Assembly: GCA_037367405.1 (NCBI GenBank)
Contig: JAZKJV010004137.1
Location: forward strand, 1,116,001-1,180,000
Reading direction: 5' to 3'
Source of the DNA: Ottelia alismoides
Lineage: Eukaryota > Streptophyta > Magnoliopsida > Alismatales > Hydrocharitaceae
DNA length: 64,000 nt
Below the pieces are notes generated by a model. It had not been told where the DNA came from. It saw only the letters and a list, made by a program, of their open reading frames with translations, and made no database searches. Of the stretch, positions 43,661 to 55,700 are shown one piece after another (the first letter of the stretch is position 1; the number at the start of each line of letters is the position of its first letter). The position numbers were made by a program, and so were the translations under genes.

Positions 43661-46176
43661 TGAAGGATATGGAATAATCCTCAAGCATATCACGGAAGTG
43701 TGGGGATCGTATCGTATACGATCAAGAATGACTATTCGCACTAGTTGTTCGATGCATCAGAATTTAAAATTTTCATTCGATGAAACCACATGATCCAAGA
43801 ACACTTCTTGGATCATTTCATATAACCACATAGATAAAAGAATACCTCTTGTAGAGTGGTTGCGATCAAGCCTCTAAAAAAAGAGACCTCCTATCTCAAG
43901 TCCGATCTTTGGAGAAGACGTTTGCGAGCGCGGGGATGAACTGCATGCTTCTCTCAATCCAAGATGTTGATCCAAGCAAGAGAACTCCTGATCTTGTCCC
44001 ACAAGATCGTACGTCTTCTTTGCGAGCATGGCACATCAAAGAAGATGGAGAACCATGGGTCATCGAGGCGGCAGCACAACGGCGAGGCGACAACAGTGGC
44101 TTCTTCCTCTAGGGTCACCCAAGGAGAGAGAGGGAAAGAGGGGTGAGAATGAGAGAGAGGAGAGAGCTTGTTGTAACCAATAAGAGCAAGGGGTGCATCT
44201 TCTTATATAATACTTTGGGAGTCCATGGATCACAATCCATGGACTACACAAAATCAATGGATGAGATTGATTTGTGCTACTTTCAATGGCCAAGATTTTG
44301 TTGGTAAAAAACCAATAACAATTAATTTAATTTAGATTAAATATATAGTGATAAATCAATATGATTTAATCCTAAAATTAAATCAATTAATCCTGGAGAC
44401 AATGTAAAGGAGATTATCTCCTTCCATATTGGAGGGGGTGGACATCCACCCTTTCCTTGTAGGAATTGGTGGTCGTCCCTTCTCCTATTAGGAAAGGGAG
44501 ATTTCCAATGCAATCTCCAAGATTGAATGATTATGTGTATCTCTAATATTTACAACAACAATTATTGTAAATTATTCTACAAAATAATTTATAATCATTT
44601 TATGAATATTGCAATCTTATCATTGGAAAAATGTGAATCGCATTCACAATCCAAAATAAAATGTGATTTACATTTTCAATTAATCATCCAATGTGAATCC
44701 AATTCACACCGATAATTAATCAGCAAATATAAATCATAATAAGCTTTCTCTAATACATTATAAATCAAATTTATAATATATTATGAATAATTTGTATATT
44801 GCTGTCCACATTATTCTTATCCATAATAATTAAATCACATTTAATTATATTGGATCGTCATTTTCATGCATTCAAACAATGTGAACCAAATTCACATTAT
44901 CCATGATGATTAAATCACATTTAATTATCCATTTCTCAATTCTTGGATATAATTCAACTATAGAATTATTTTTGAACCCTTTCAAGAATAATGCGCTTTC
45001 TCCGTGGATACTTGGAGATAAAGATAGGGTGATTGTATGTTCCACGTATAGTGACTTGGATATTGAGATGATATCTCAAATCCAGATCTCATGGACCTCT
45101 CATAGATGCTTGATTAAATCAACATCGTAAATCTAATCTTCTCATTGCATTTGAAGCACATTAAGATCAATGTCCAACACTTGGACCAAGATCAGATTAC
45201 TTCTCTATTGAGAGGAGTCACTAAAATCCAAACATGTTTCATCACTCCCTCGGAATGGAAGCATCATGGTTTTACAATCGTTTAAGATCACATCACCCTC
45301 AGGTATTCCTAATACATGTACATCCTGCATACTGGAAGACCTATGATAAACCTGAAGATAAAGATCAATTTAACACTGTCATTTTCAGGGTTTTATTAAC
45401 AAGTTTCTATATCTTGATCATTGGGAGTTGGTATTGATCATATGCTTTTTCAAAGCATATATCACACCTACAAATTCTTGTCATGCTTCGAAAGCATGAC
45501 GACCATGCATGGAATTTGATCGGTCCCAATACCTCATGAGTGAGCTCACGTCTTCTAATTCACAAGTGAACATGTATGATCCCTTTGAGAGATCGTATTA
45601 CTAATATGCCTTCATATGCACACAAGCTCGTCGGTGTATAGACCTTGATTAGGTCATCAACCTATTAGTCTGCCAAATGTACATACTTAGACATATAGTA
45701 ACACATCTGTCTCCGGTCAGAGGATGTTTGCCCATATCGTGACAGTATACGATATAGGACTTTAGTTATCTCGATCTCGTTAAGTCAACTTTTTGACCTA
45801 ACTAATCTAACACCTCCGAAACTCTTTTCCTATGTAGAGGACTTGCATCAAGAGGTTGGTCAGATATCAGCCTAATGAGAAAGTATTGCCATCTCCTACT
45901 CAGGTTGGAGATCATCTCTTAACAATCATTTGACGGTGCTTGATGAGTCCTCTATCTAACTCCTTAGATATCCATCCAAACACCAGCCTCTATGAATCTA
46001 TTACTGAATCAACAACTGTATGATTATCAAAATGGTTATGGTACATAACTCTAATTATTAAGAGGGACCTTATAGTGCATTCAATCATTTAAGAAAGGGA
46101 GTGAAAAGAAGATAAATCTAATATTACAATAACATTTATTGTAGGAATGGTTCACCTCGGGCTCACATGGCTAACA
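43661..46176 (-). repeat. E3 5' LTR
   Basis: A 2.52-kb partner of 22151-24694, with matching ends. The TATA box is 44202-44211 (minus strand ATTATATAAG) and the U3 palindromes are at 44630-44648, 44660-44674, 44690-44708 and 44878-44898. The GA/CT-rich block just downstream of the TATA box is at about 44120-44170. Confidence 0.92.
44202..44211 (-). promoter_or_regulatory. TATA box of E3 5' LTR
   Basis: The minus strand reads ATTATATAAG, then AAGATGCACCCC. It is conserved in position with 22710-22719 and would drive the full E3 transcript. Confidence 0.75.
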
Positions 46177-46181
46177 GTGGA
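46177..46181. other. Target-site duplication of E3, right copy (GTGGA)
   Basis: Pairs with ATGGA at 22146-22150. The E4 LTR resumes after it. Confidence 0.85.
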
Positions 46182-47522
46182 TTGGATGATAGACTGCATG
46201 GGTTTGAAGAGCTTGATGTAGCTCTTTCGATTCGTCGCTCAGATGCCATAGCTAGGCAGAGCTGGGCGGCTGCTTAAGGTGGAGCCACTACAAGGTGATT
46301 GGCGGTCGCCTTTGATCATGCTGACAAAGGGGCATGTCGTCGCTCGATGGCGGAAGAGAGGGGACCGAGTCTAGATTGTTGGATCAACCTAGATCGGAGG
46401 AGCCACCACGTGGTGTGGTAATAATAAAAGAAAAGAAAAGAAAAGTTAAAGATAAAACAAAAATTAAAAATAAAAATTAATAAAATAAAATAAAATAAAA
46501 AGGAAATGATAAAAAAGAGGGGGTGACACGTTGCAGCTCCAGGAGCTGCCACGTATCGCTCCCAGTGAATTCAGAAAAAATAAGTAAATTCAATAAAAAA
46601 ACAAACAAGGTCAAATCAAAAAAGTATTAAAGTTATTTGTCTCGATGAGATCTACAACTTTTGTGAATGGACCAAAATCAAAAGAAATCATTTGTACAAA
46701 ACATATTTTTGGTGGCACTCTATGTATATGAAATATTATATTTTTGTATTTTGTATTTTTTTGGAATTTTTAAATAAGGTAAAAATAAAAAAATTAGATA
46801 AAATATAAAATAAATATTTACAACATAATCTAGTTTTTTGGATTTTCAACAATCATGAAAATAAACAAATAAATTAAAAGGGACTTATATACAAATTCAG
46901 ATTGATTTATTTTCTTTGATTTTTACTTCAATTTTCATTTGGATTTTTTCAATTTTTATCAACTCATAAATTAAAGAAAATAAATGCAAAAGAAATAAAT
47001 CAAAAATATTACTTTTGTACATAAAATAATAAGGTCAAAATAGTTAATATCTACTATATACAATGAGGTCCCAAAACCCAATTTTATGAACTCCAATTCT
47101 TTTGAATTAGTCTTGTTTGTAGAAATTTGAACATATATTAATTAAAAAATGGAGACTATATGAAAGAGATATTCACGTTTGTAGCATTTTGTATCCGAAC
47201 TAAGGTTTGGGTTTTATTGGGCAAATATATGGGTTAGTAATTTTTGGTATTTTTCCTTGATTAATGTTAGTAATATGTACATAATAAATTTGATTTTATT
47301 TATGTGGAGTTTGTGAAAGATAATTAAAAATAAGGGAAATTATGGTAGTATATGAATGAAAATTTACAAAATTTATGGCTTCTTATTTAATGCAATTATG
47401 CATGCAAAATATGAATCTTATTTGCATATGCATGATGATAATTATGCAATATAGATGCAACGATTTACTTGGGAAGAGAGCTTTATTTTCAACTTTTAGA
47501 GTGATGAATCACATATTCATCA
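46182..47522 (-). repeat. E4 solo-type LTR, piece 3 of 3 (U3 end)
   Basis: This piece closely parallels the last 1.3 kb of the E2 LTRs: the GGGGGTGACACG...CTCCAGGAGCTGCCACGT phrase (46519-46555), the conserved motif at 46649-46665, and the terminal palindrome 47502-47522. The total E4 LTR is about 3.37 kb after removing E1 and E3. What follows at 47523 is not a polypurine tract, so E4 is not followed by its own internal region. Confidence 0.8.
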
Positions 47523-48060
47523 ATGCCTCAGGTCTCTCAGCTTTGTATTGAGCATCTCCTCTAATGTGTTGTCTTTACCCATCTCTTGGAGCATTGCCAA
47601 CATAGCCGCTAATTGCCTAGACATGTCTTGGTCTGCTATAATCAAGGGATGAATCAAGACCAAAGATTAGGTCATATACATCTTAGCATGATGTACATAA
47701 GTGACAATGACTTGTGAATGGTATTGCATTCATTTACTAAGATCAGAGGATCTTAATACAACCTTAGTTTTTGAATAGCGCTCATAATTGTCAATTACTG
47801 AATAAATTACTGGAGTGGTCAGTCTCTGATACCAAACTATCACGACCATGATTCAGGGTCATCGGATCCTCCCATATCCAAATCGGGTTACTCATCAATA
47901 ATTTATTCAGCAATCATAACTAACCTTTAGAAATAGTCTGTAATTAAAAATATTAAGAAAGAAACATTCAACACTTTTACATTCACAAATTAAAGCTTAC
48001 ATGGTATATTGTCCCACTATATCCATTTAAATGTACATCATTTGGAAAGGAATATCATAA
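47523..48060 (-). pseudogene. Fragment of another gypsy element: gag start, primer site, LTR start
   Basis: The minus strand at 47523-47640 encodes a gag N-terminus-like phrase (QLAAMLAMLQEMGKD) in a clean frame. Upstream of it lies TGGTATCAGAG at 47824-47834, a tRNA-Met-type site. Next comes TATCACGACC at 47838, resembling the TGTCACGACC LTR end of Tekay/Del-like chromoviruses. The order gag, primer site, LTR fits a 5' end of a minus-strand element. By 48080 the sequence is A-family protease, so only about 0.5 kb survives. The assignment is tentative. Confidence 0.5.
47824..47834 (-). promoter_or_regulatory. Primer-binding site, tRNA-Met type, of the gypsy fragment
   Basis: The minus strand reads TGGTATCAGAG, followed by ACTGACC. 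It is distinct from the tRNA-Asp-type sites of all Athila-like elements here, so it marks a different lineage. Confidence 0.65.
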
Positions 48061-48079
48061 AAGATTACCAACTACCTTA

Positions 48080-50787
48080 TGGAATAATGTTATTGAATGA
48101 AGCTCCAGTGGTTTTTAGGAAAGGCCGCCCAAGAATGGTTTGTGAATATCTCCAATGATTGGGGATATCAATCTCAAGGATAGTGAAGTCCACTTTGTTA
48201 TTTTGTCCCTTAAATGTTATGATAATGTTCTTGACTTCACCCTTAGCCCTCTTCATGGACTTATTTGCAAACTAGAGTAATGCTCGGGGTTTCCGTGATG
48301 GTCCCAACTCCAGTTTCTCATATAGAGCTAAGGACAAGAGATTAATCTAAGAACCATTATCTAAGAGAGTGGGTGCAAATGCTATGTCATCTTTATGACT
48401 CACCACATAATGCGCGCAATGTCTCTCTTTCTTCTTGGTAGATGTTGGTTCTTGAGACAATAAGTAGTGGAAACTGATAAGACGTGCATCTTAACATAAC
48501 TATTTGGTTTCTTTCTATTAACCCTAGTAGGTGTACATCTCACCTTAAGATACTTTTGAAATGCAGGATGTCTAGCCACATACTCATTAAATGTTTAACC
48601 AAAATGTTATCTCTACAAAACCATGCCATTTCTAGATCGTCTTTCTGAATCTTCTTAACGATGTGCTTTCCAGTTGTAAGAGTACATGGGAAAGGGGTTG
48701 AACAAGAAGAAGAAGAAGAAGATTATTAGTATTATTATTATTATGAATCTGCGTCATAAACTAAAACATGTTTCTTTTTATTACTTGAATAGGGTTCTTC
48801 ATACATGAATCTTTTACATTCAACTTGTAATTTAAAATGAGATTGTCTACTGAAGGTTGGAGAATGGTTGTTGTTGGTACATCCTCCTCAGTCCTTTGAA
48901 GAATTTGAATCTATATCTTCATGCTGTTGTGCTTTTATACTCCTCCTCCTCTCTTTTCCCTTGGTAGATATCATATTTCTTTGAAGGGATTGTTGATGTT
49001 GATGCATGTTCTCCTCGTCCTCTAAAGACCCATCAGGTAGAGACTCAGAGATGGCCCTCTCCATGTCCCTTGCCCGATCACGTACGATCATGGTCCTTCC
49101 ACTCCTGATTGACAAATGATTAATAAAATGAGTCCGAGTAATACACCATACAATATTGATGTTCCTGTTGTGACTTGTTCATGTTGTTGGGGTTAGCCTA
49201 GACCTAGGAGAGAATGGAGGTAGACGGTGCATACTGCTCGTCCTACCAATGGGATAGGTGGTTCATGTCACCCCGCATATCATGTATCTTGTTCTTGTAG
49301 GAATAAAGCTCCTCGAGAATCTGCCTCAAAATCTGTGGGGCATGACAAAGATGACTGCTGCTGAGAGGAAGCTGGGTAACGTGAAGACTAACCCAACCAT
49401 GAAACAGCTAGCATGGTGAGTGATGCTGAAAAGATGGGCCCTACTGGCCTGAATGATACTTGGCTGACGAACGTACTATTGTTGATGCACTCGATTGTTG
49501 GGAGTAGTAGGCTCCAGGACTCTGTTGTGTAGGAAAAGGTGCGAGAGTAAAAACGGTGTTGTAAAAAGTTAAGGGATGCTGATAAGATGAACGATCCCCC
49601 ATACCTGCCTATCAAGCAGGATCATGTGTATACCATACATCATTCACATCCCACACCCGAGGAGGCTCCTCTAAGTCAGTCTTTGTTGGTAGTTGTTGTT
49701 GTGGCTGGGTATAGGAGTGGTCCTCAACCCATGGCTGGGTTACCCTGACATGAGTTGCTCATGTACATGATGTGTGCGATAGATGGGAGCAACGGAGGTA
49801 GATACAGTAGGTGTCCTCATCTGGGATAACTTCTCAACCAAGTCTTCCATTAGCTTTGGAAACTTGGACAAACTGTTGTCAACTTCATTCATCCTTTTGT
49901 TGATTCTCCCCATTACTGTCAACTTATACGCAATGATTCCCATGCTAGGAATCAAATCCCCAGATATATCGACTACAGCTTTCTCCCTTTGCTTCGTAAC
50001 AGTGTGATGACAGACTTTGTATAAGCTATGCTAGCAATTTGTGAATGGCTCATTTTGGCCATTTGCTCGAATACCTTCCAGACGGTATCCGCACCACATG
50101 AAGCATAGCTGCCTCCATGGTCAACGCTCATTAAACCATGCACCTCAAGGCTAAGACTGTTGTACAAGGACCGAACAAGGATTGTATTCTCTAAACCATG
50201 ACAAGGACACTTTTGTATCAAATCCTTGAATCTCTCCCATGTATCAAAGAATGGCTTATTCGATATTTGAGAGAAACTCGTAATGCATGCTTGCTACGGT
50301 TAATTCTACTCAAAGGGTAGAAATTCTTCAGGAAAAGCTCCTTGAAATTGGTATATGTAGTTACAACTACCCGCAGGTTCATCATCCAATAATCTTCCTT
50401 GTCTCCTAAGGTGAAAGGTAGATATTTGAGCCTAATATAATCAAAACTAACCCAAGGATGCCTAAGGTTATCACAAACCAACTCAAAGTCCCTAAGGAAT
50501 GCATATTTTTCCTCGTATGCATTCCCATTCAAGTAAGGCAATAAGTTAAGTAATTGTGACTTCAATTAATATTCAAACTCAGGATGGGTTGGACTCAACC
50601 AATTCTGCACTTTATACTACCGAAGATTATATGTAGCATCCATCGGTGCATCTCTTCCCAAATTTAGTTGGCCTATATGCACTCTTAATATTGTGTTATT
50701 ATTTTAAGATGTTGTCAACCTAGTAATAATCATCGATATCGGGTCCTCATACACCTCCTCCTCATTATTATGTCTCTTTGGAGGCAT
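48080..50787 (-). pseudogene. A-family gag and protease remnants
   Basis: A start at 50787 gives MPPKRHNNEEEVYEDP. 50218-50565 holds the gag core (PYLNGNAYEEKYAFLRDFE, LGDKEDYWMMNL, LKNFYPLSRINRS). 49973-50221 continues with IQKCPCHGLENTILV and the Cys/Gly phrase. 49740-49955 is a predicted coiled segment (NKRMNEVDNSLSKFPKLMEDL). At about 48080-48400 translation of the minus strand gives a protease with LLDNGS then a stop, and TILGRPFLKTTGA. Frames change several times, and RT and integrase are not present to the left because other insertions and a gypsy fragment follow. Confidence 0.75.
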
Positions 50788-52398
50788 CTTATATAAATCT
50801 TCTTAAACTCTTTCAGAAAATAAAAGGTCTTGGGTCAGAAGAATAAGTGAAAGTGATCCTAGACTTAAGAGAGTCATGAGTCCAGGTAGATCCATGGAGT
50901 GAGGTTCCATGAACCTTAGAAGACGTGGTCTTTGGAGAGTTCACTGAAAGGTTTGCTAAGTTCGAACAAAATTCTCCCCAATTATCCATCTTCGAAGTCA
51001 AAAGGAGATGAATAAGAGTACGATTGAATCACAAAGATCTAGTATTACGGTGCACTTGAATGTGCATAATCAACTCACACAAATAAAATAATCCAAACAT
51101 GTGATTATTTCACCAACTTCACACGCGAAGATTGTAAAAGCTTGGCTAAATTTTCTTGTTAATTGTTAAGTTAATGATAATCCAATCTTTCCTAACATTA
51201 CACATAGGGAGTTTCCTTATGCCCAACAGTGCTCCAGTATGCTCTCAATCAATGAGGTGATCTTCTCGAGCTACCGGGTTCACTATCACACCCCAAAAGA
51301 GACACACAGGTGTACACAACCAAAACGTATTTCTAAGGTCGGAGGCAACCACTTGCATCTCCCAAATCCGCAAGAGTCGTACTTAGAGACTTAGGTTGGA
51401 AGTCTAGGGATTTTGACGCTAACCTTAGTGGATTCATCGTTGTCAACTCTGTCTAGAGGTAAGTTCTTGTGTCCAATATGGGCTTTAATCACCCGTAATA
51501 CAAGATTGTTTTTATTCTAATTTTAATTTTTTTGATTGCCTTGCATAATTCAGTCCTCATTTTAGAGTTTAGGTTATTTCTTGGATTAATGTGTCCACAT
51601 AAGATACGCTGAATATTCAATCCCTTTTTCCTTTAACCTTATGTTGTAAAACAAGAGGAAGGAATCGAAAAACAAAATGCAAGCGGAAATCAATGATGCA
51701 TGAAGTAGTTTAGGAATACTTATCAAGCTTCCCAACCCTCTCCATGTGGATGCTAGACTGAATTTATAAAATTATATACTATATGATGCAAGTCGATAAA
51801 CCAAACCTAAACAGAAGTTCTATTAGCATGAAAGAAGTTCATTTAATTTGATCTATAAGTAAAACATTTTATGGTATGTATAATAAGGAATCTATTAAGA
51901 TAGTGAATCTTGAAAGATCAAGTGTGGTCTAATTTGTACGATTTGGCACAATGAAATTTGACCTAAATTTCGACTACTTGAATCGAATGTACCTAAACCT
52001 AATCATGCCACTAAAGTCAAGAACCACTCTCTACACACCACAATTAAAAGAAGAAATAATGGCCTTCGTCACACATACGAGAACTCAACTGAGAACTGCT
52101 TTAATAGGGCACCAAAATCTCTACTAATGCAGTTGTTATTGTGGACTCCTCAGCAAGAGCTCTAAGCTCTCCGCCTCTGCGTACCATCGGTCTTCATCTG
52201 CTCCACAGGCCCTACCACAAAACAATAAAGGCCCTAGACGTCTCAAGAGATAAGTATCTAGATAAATAGTTTGAACATAAACAAATAAACACGCCAAATA
52301 AAATAATAAAGACAGTCACAACAAATACTTAACCTAAATGGCACTAGAAATCACAAAAAGAAATATCTAAACCTAAATTAATTAACTAATGTGGTGTG
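50788..52398 (-). other. A-family untranslated leader
   Basis: 1.6 kb between gag and primer site. Its primer-site end is collinear with 1-134. The 62-codon frame at 50813-51001 lies upstream of the gag start and shows no motif. Confidence 0.55.
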
Positions 52399-52416
52399 TC
52401 TCTGGAAAAGGTGCCA
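52399..52416 (-). promoter_or_regulatory. Primer-binding site of A element (right copy)
   Basis: The minus strand reads TGGCACCTTTTCCAGAGA, a decayed form of the tRNA-Asp-type site. It lies two bases from the LTR start at 52419, as in the left copy. Confidence 0.65.
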
Positions 52417-52418
52417 TC

Positions 52419-55367
52419 TGATCATTGGTTGAATGGATAACTTAATAATCTTCGTTGTAATACAACTGCTTAACTTTCAATCAGAATTGAGTCATAAAAT
52501 CTCTTTGAAGAAGACTTGATTTATTTTATCCCGGATAAGTCCATTGTTGAACATAAGGACACGAGTAATTAACTAACTTAATCTAGGTATTAAAGATTCA
52601 ATTAAGTGATTAAATAGTGAACCTAGGTCAAACAAATGTAAATAATGTTATGCATGATTTTTCAAAGATTATTTTATGCAAATATAATAAGTGAACAATA
52701 ATGATAATGCAACACAAGTATGATACAAAACACATAAGTAAACTCCTGACTAATTGATTTTTTTAACAACTTAAACAATGAAGAACAAACCAATTCAATG
52801 AATGGTCCAATTTTCAAGCTCTAAAATCATGTCACATCAAGAAGTCTCTTTTTAAAAGAAACAATAAGTTCTACAACTCAATCACACCTCAAAGGAATAT
52901 CTAATCAAGAAATAAGTGTCAAAAAATATTATTAATATTCATAATCAAATTAAAGAGATTAAATGCCAATCAGACTATTTAGGGAAGAAATGAATAAGAG
53001 ACAAAAATATTTTTAGCAAAATTAAAGTTCAAGAAAAGGGATGTTTTATTCTCTGAAATTTAATGGTAAATAGATCAAATCAGGTAATTAATAGTACCAC
53101 AATAAAGATAATAAATTAACCTTTAAAATGACACCAATTTCATTAAATTAAGAGCGATGGTTCGAAAGATGTCAATCAATCAATGCGTGGGCATAATTGC
53201 AATAAAATGTGAATTAAAATTATTTAAGTCATTATACAAAGGTCCTGGAAGGACAAATGTAATAAAAATAATCTGGTAGGGGTTCAGTATAAAAATTACA
53301 ATGTGTTAGGGCTTATCTTTGATTTCCAGGACCCGAAGGGCTATTGCTGCAAAATTTCCACCCGTACACGTTTTGGGCACATGACGACTAGACTGAAGTG
53401 CAACAGTCTGAAGATGTGTGGGGGCTTCTGTAATTATCTCCATGTCACATGACTTGGTGCACGTGTTGCTCAGTTGGGGCGTTGAAAGAGGCTCGAGGAC
53501 ATGTGACAGGCTCTTGTGCTTCAAACCAGGTGTGGGTCACCTGATGCGGTGGCTCGAGCTCAGTGGCTTGGGGTGCTCAAAAAGCCATTTGATCAACACC
53601 AATTGGGGCTCATCCAATGGTGCATGTATCTCATGGTTGTCTTCTCCTCCTTCAATCTGTGGCTATGATGGTTTGGCTCTGGCGAAGGGGCTCGACCTCC
53701 TCTATTCTCCTATAGTATCTGTGAAGATCGATGAAGCTCATTGGTGTTCTAGCGAAGAAGATTGTGATGCAAGATCTAAGTGTCACCACCTGGAATACTC
53801 CCTCGAAGGAAGTTCGTAAGAGTGGAATTAATCAAGGAGTCTTTGATGAATGTCTGATCATTGAAGGGCTTGGAGTGCCTTCATTGTTAGAAGACAAAGC
53901 CAAGGCAAAGATAAGGGATTTGGAAGTGAAATGGGGGCCCAATCGAAGTTGAAAGAGAAAATACCTAAATGGGTTATTCCTCTGTTCAAAAGGAAGAATG
54001 GATCAATGCTTACTCGAAGATGGAGAAGAGGAGAGGATTCAGGAAGATGAGTGTGAAGATTAGGGTGTGATAATGTAGCTCGGGGTTGAATCAATTTTGT
54101 GAAATAGAGTTTGAATCGATTGGAATTCAAGCGAGAAATCAGAGCAACATGATAGTAAGGCATACCAAGAAGGATGAAGATAAACAAATAAGGTGTGAAC
54201 AGATTCCTGGGAGAGGAGTTCTAAGATCCCTGGCTGTCGCTTGATATGGCAGTTGAACATGGAGCTCAAACAAGTTTGTTAAGCACCGTAGCACGACCCA
54301 ATGTTGGCCAAGGATCTCTCCTAATCCTTGCTTGATCTTTGTTTTAGCAGACTCTCACTAACTGTCACTCAAGTGAGAGGAGAAGCTCATAGAAGGATCA
54401 TAAAATGGCAGATGGCAAAGGCAACTATCAGTGGAAGGCTTTTGAGGAGGGAGAGATGGAAGTTTCATGTGGTTTATGAGGGAGGTTCAACTGCTTGAAG
54501 GTTGGAGCATGTGAGGAAGGAGGAAGACCTAGAAGTTGGGCAAAGATCATGGTAGAATAAGGAATAATAATGTGTTGGGGAGATGCAGTTGCGGCACGTG
54601 AGGCAACTGGTGCAAACTCGAGAAGTATGCGATTTTGTAGTTGGAGGAAAAGATTGGCGTAGGTGTACGAGGTAGATGACAGTTTTTCGAACATTGAATG
54701 GAGATAAAAGGGCACTGAGCAAGGTGTGTGCAGATGGCTAAGGTTAGCTTGATCAGTCGACCAAGCGATTGAGAAGAGAGCGGCCCATACTGAAGCTTTA
54801 TCATCTGATCAAATGATTATACAACTTAAGAAAAGGGCGGGCTCTTATAAAGAGTCGGATGACGTGGAGCTTCTTTAATGGGCCACTTGGCCCAATGACA
54901 AGATTCTAAATATATGAAAAATATTTTAAATCAATAAAAATAGTTAGAAGAATAATTTGAAAAAGTTACTCAACATGAAAATTGTTGTTCTTTTCAGGAT
55001 CTACAACTTTCGTGTAGAGCTATTCAAAATAAGTATGCTATACAATGTGTAATTTTTGTATGTGTGTATAAAAATACTTATTTTAATTCTTTTATTTTTC
55101 ATATTTAAAATAATAATTAATATATGTAATATTATGATATTACTATGTTAATTTTTATAGAATTTTATTGAATAGAAAATACATAAAATAATATAACAAT
55201 ATATGTAAATATATACAGCACAAAGACCTAATAGAAAAGAATCAATAATTGATGTTAATTACTTACAAGGTATAAATGAGTAATTAGGGTTAATTATTGT
55301 CAACTACTTTTGCTTAATCAAGAGGGATAACTAATGGAATTTAAGATCATAAATCAGAGATTTATCC
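52419..55367 (-). repeat. LTR of A family (right copy)
   Basis: A 2.95-kb LTR starting TGATCATTGG, collinear with 155-2918. The terminal palindrome is 55347-55367 (degenerate) and the conserved motif 54998-55014. A TATA-like TTTATAAG lies on the minus strand near 54845-54852. A segment at about 53500-53700 has no counterpart in the left copy and explains the length difference. Confidence 0.8.
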
Positions 55368-55700
55368 CTACTAGGATGGCAATTGTCCTTGTGATGACTC
55401 TCTGATGCGTGTCGGGTTTTCAGAAAACATAGGAAAGAAATGAGCCAGTGCTCAATAACGAAGGAAAGAACATAGACCAAGGATGATAATTCAAAGGGTT
55501 CATCAAGCCAAATTATATAGTTGTTCCTTTGTTTCATTTTATTTTAGTTCCTATCTATTCTAATCCACATTAGGGATTAGTCATTTCCCCCTCCACAAAT
55601 CCCGAAGTTGTGGACACTCCAAATTCGGCCATGCCAATACATGTTCCTTCTGACAAACCTATAGGTTGCATGCCTGACATGTAGTTCTACCCCTAATCAT
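55368..55700 (-). other. Internal 3' region of a further A copy
   Basis: 55368-55615 matches 2919-3170. The minus strand beside the LTR reads AGTAGGG, a likely decayed polypurine tract. It should not follow the 5' LTR of a single element, so another A copy probably begins here. It is cut at 55700 by a plus-strand solo LTR. Confidence 0.5.
55696..55700. other. Target-site duplication of the solo LTR, left copy (ATCAT)
   Basis: ATCAT here and GTCAT at 58523-58527 differ by one transition. Confidence 0.7.

Larger units (their letters stand above)
22151..46176 (-). mobile_element. E3: Ty1/copia LTR retrotransposon, split by E2
   Basis: The element spans 24.0 kb, of which 13.3 kb is the nested E2, so its own length is about 10.7 kb. 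In element order: 5' LTR 43661-46176, primer site 43641-43658, leader, gag 41249-41922, zinc knuckle plus protease 40574-41200, integrase 39709-40573, then (after E2) RT and RNase H 26374-24775, polypurine tract 24695-24706, and 3' LTR 22151-24694. Integrase before RT is diagnostic of copia. Domains are all present but broken by stops and a frameshift. The first 185 bp of the LTR pair differ at about 18 positions (about 10%). Confidence 0.92.
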
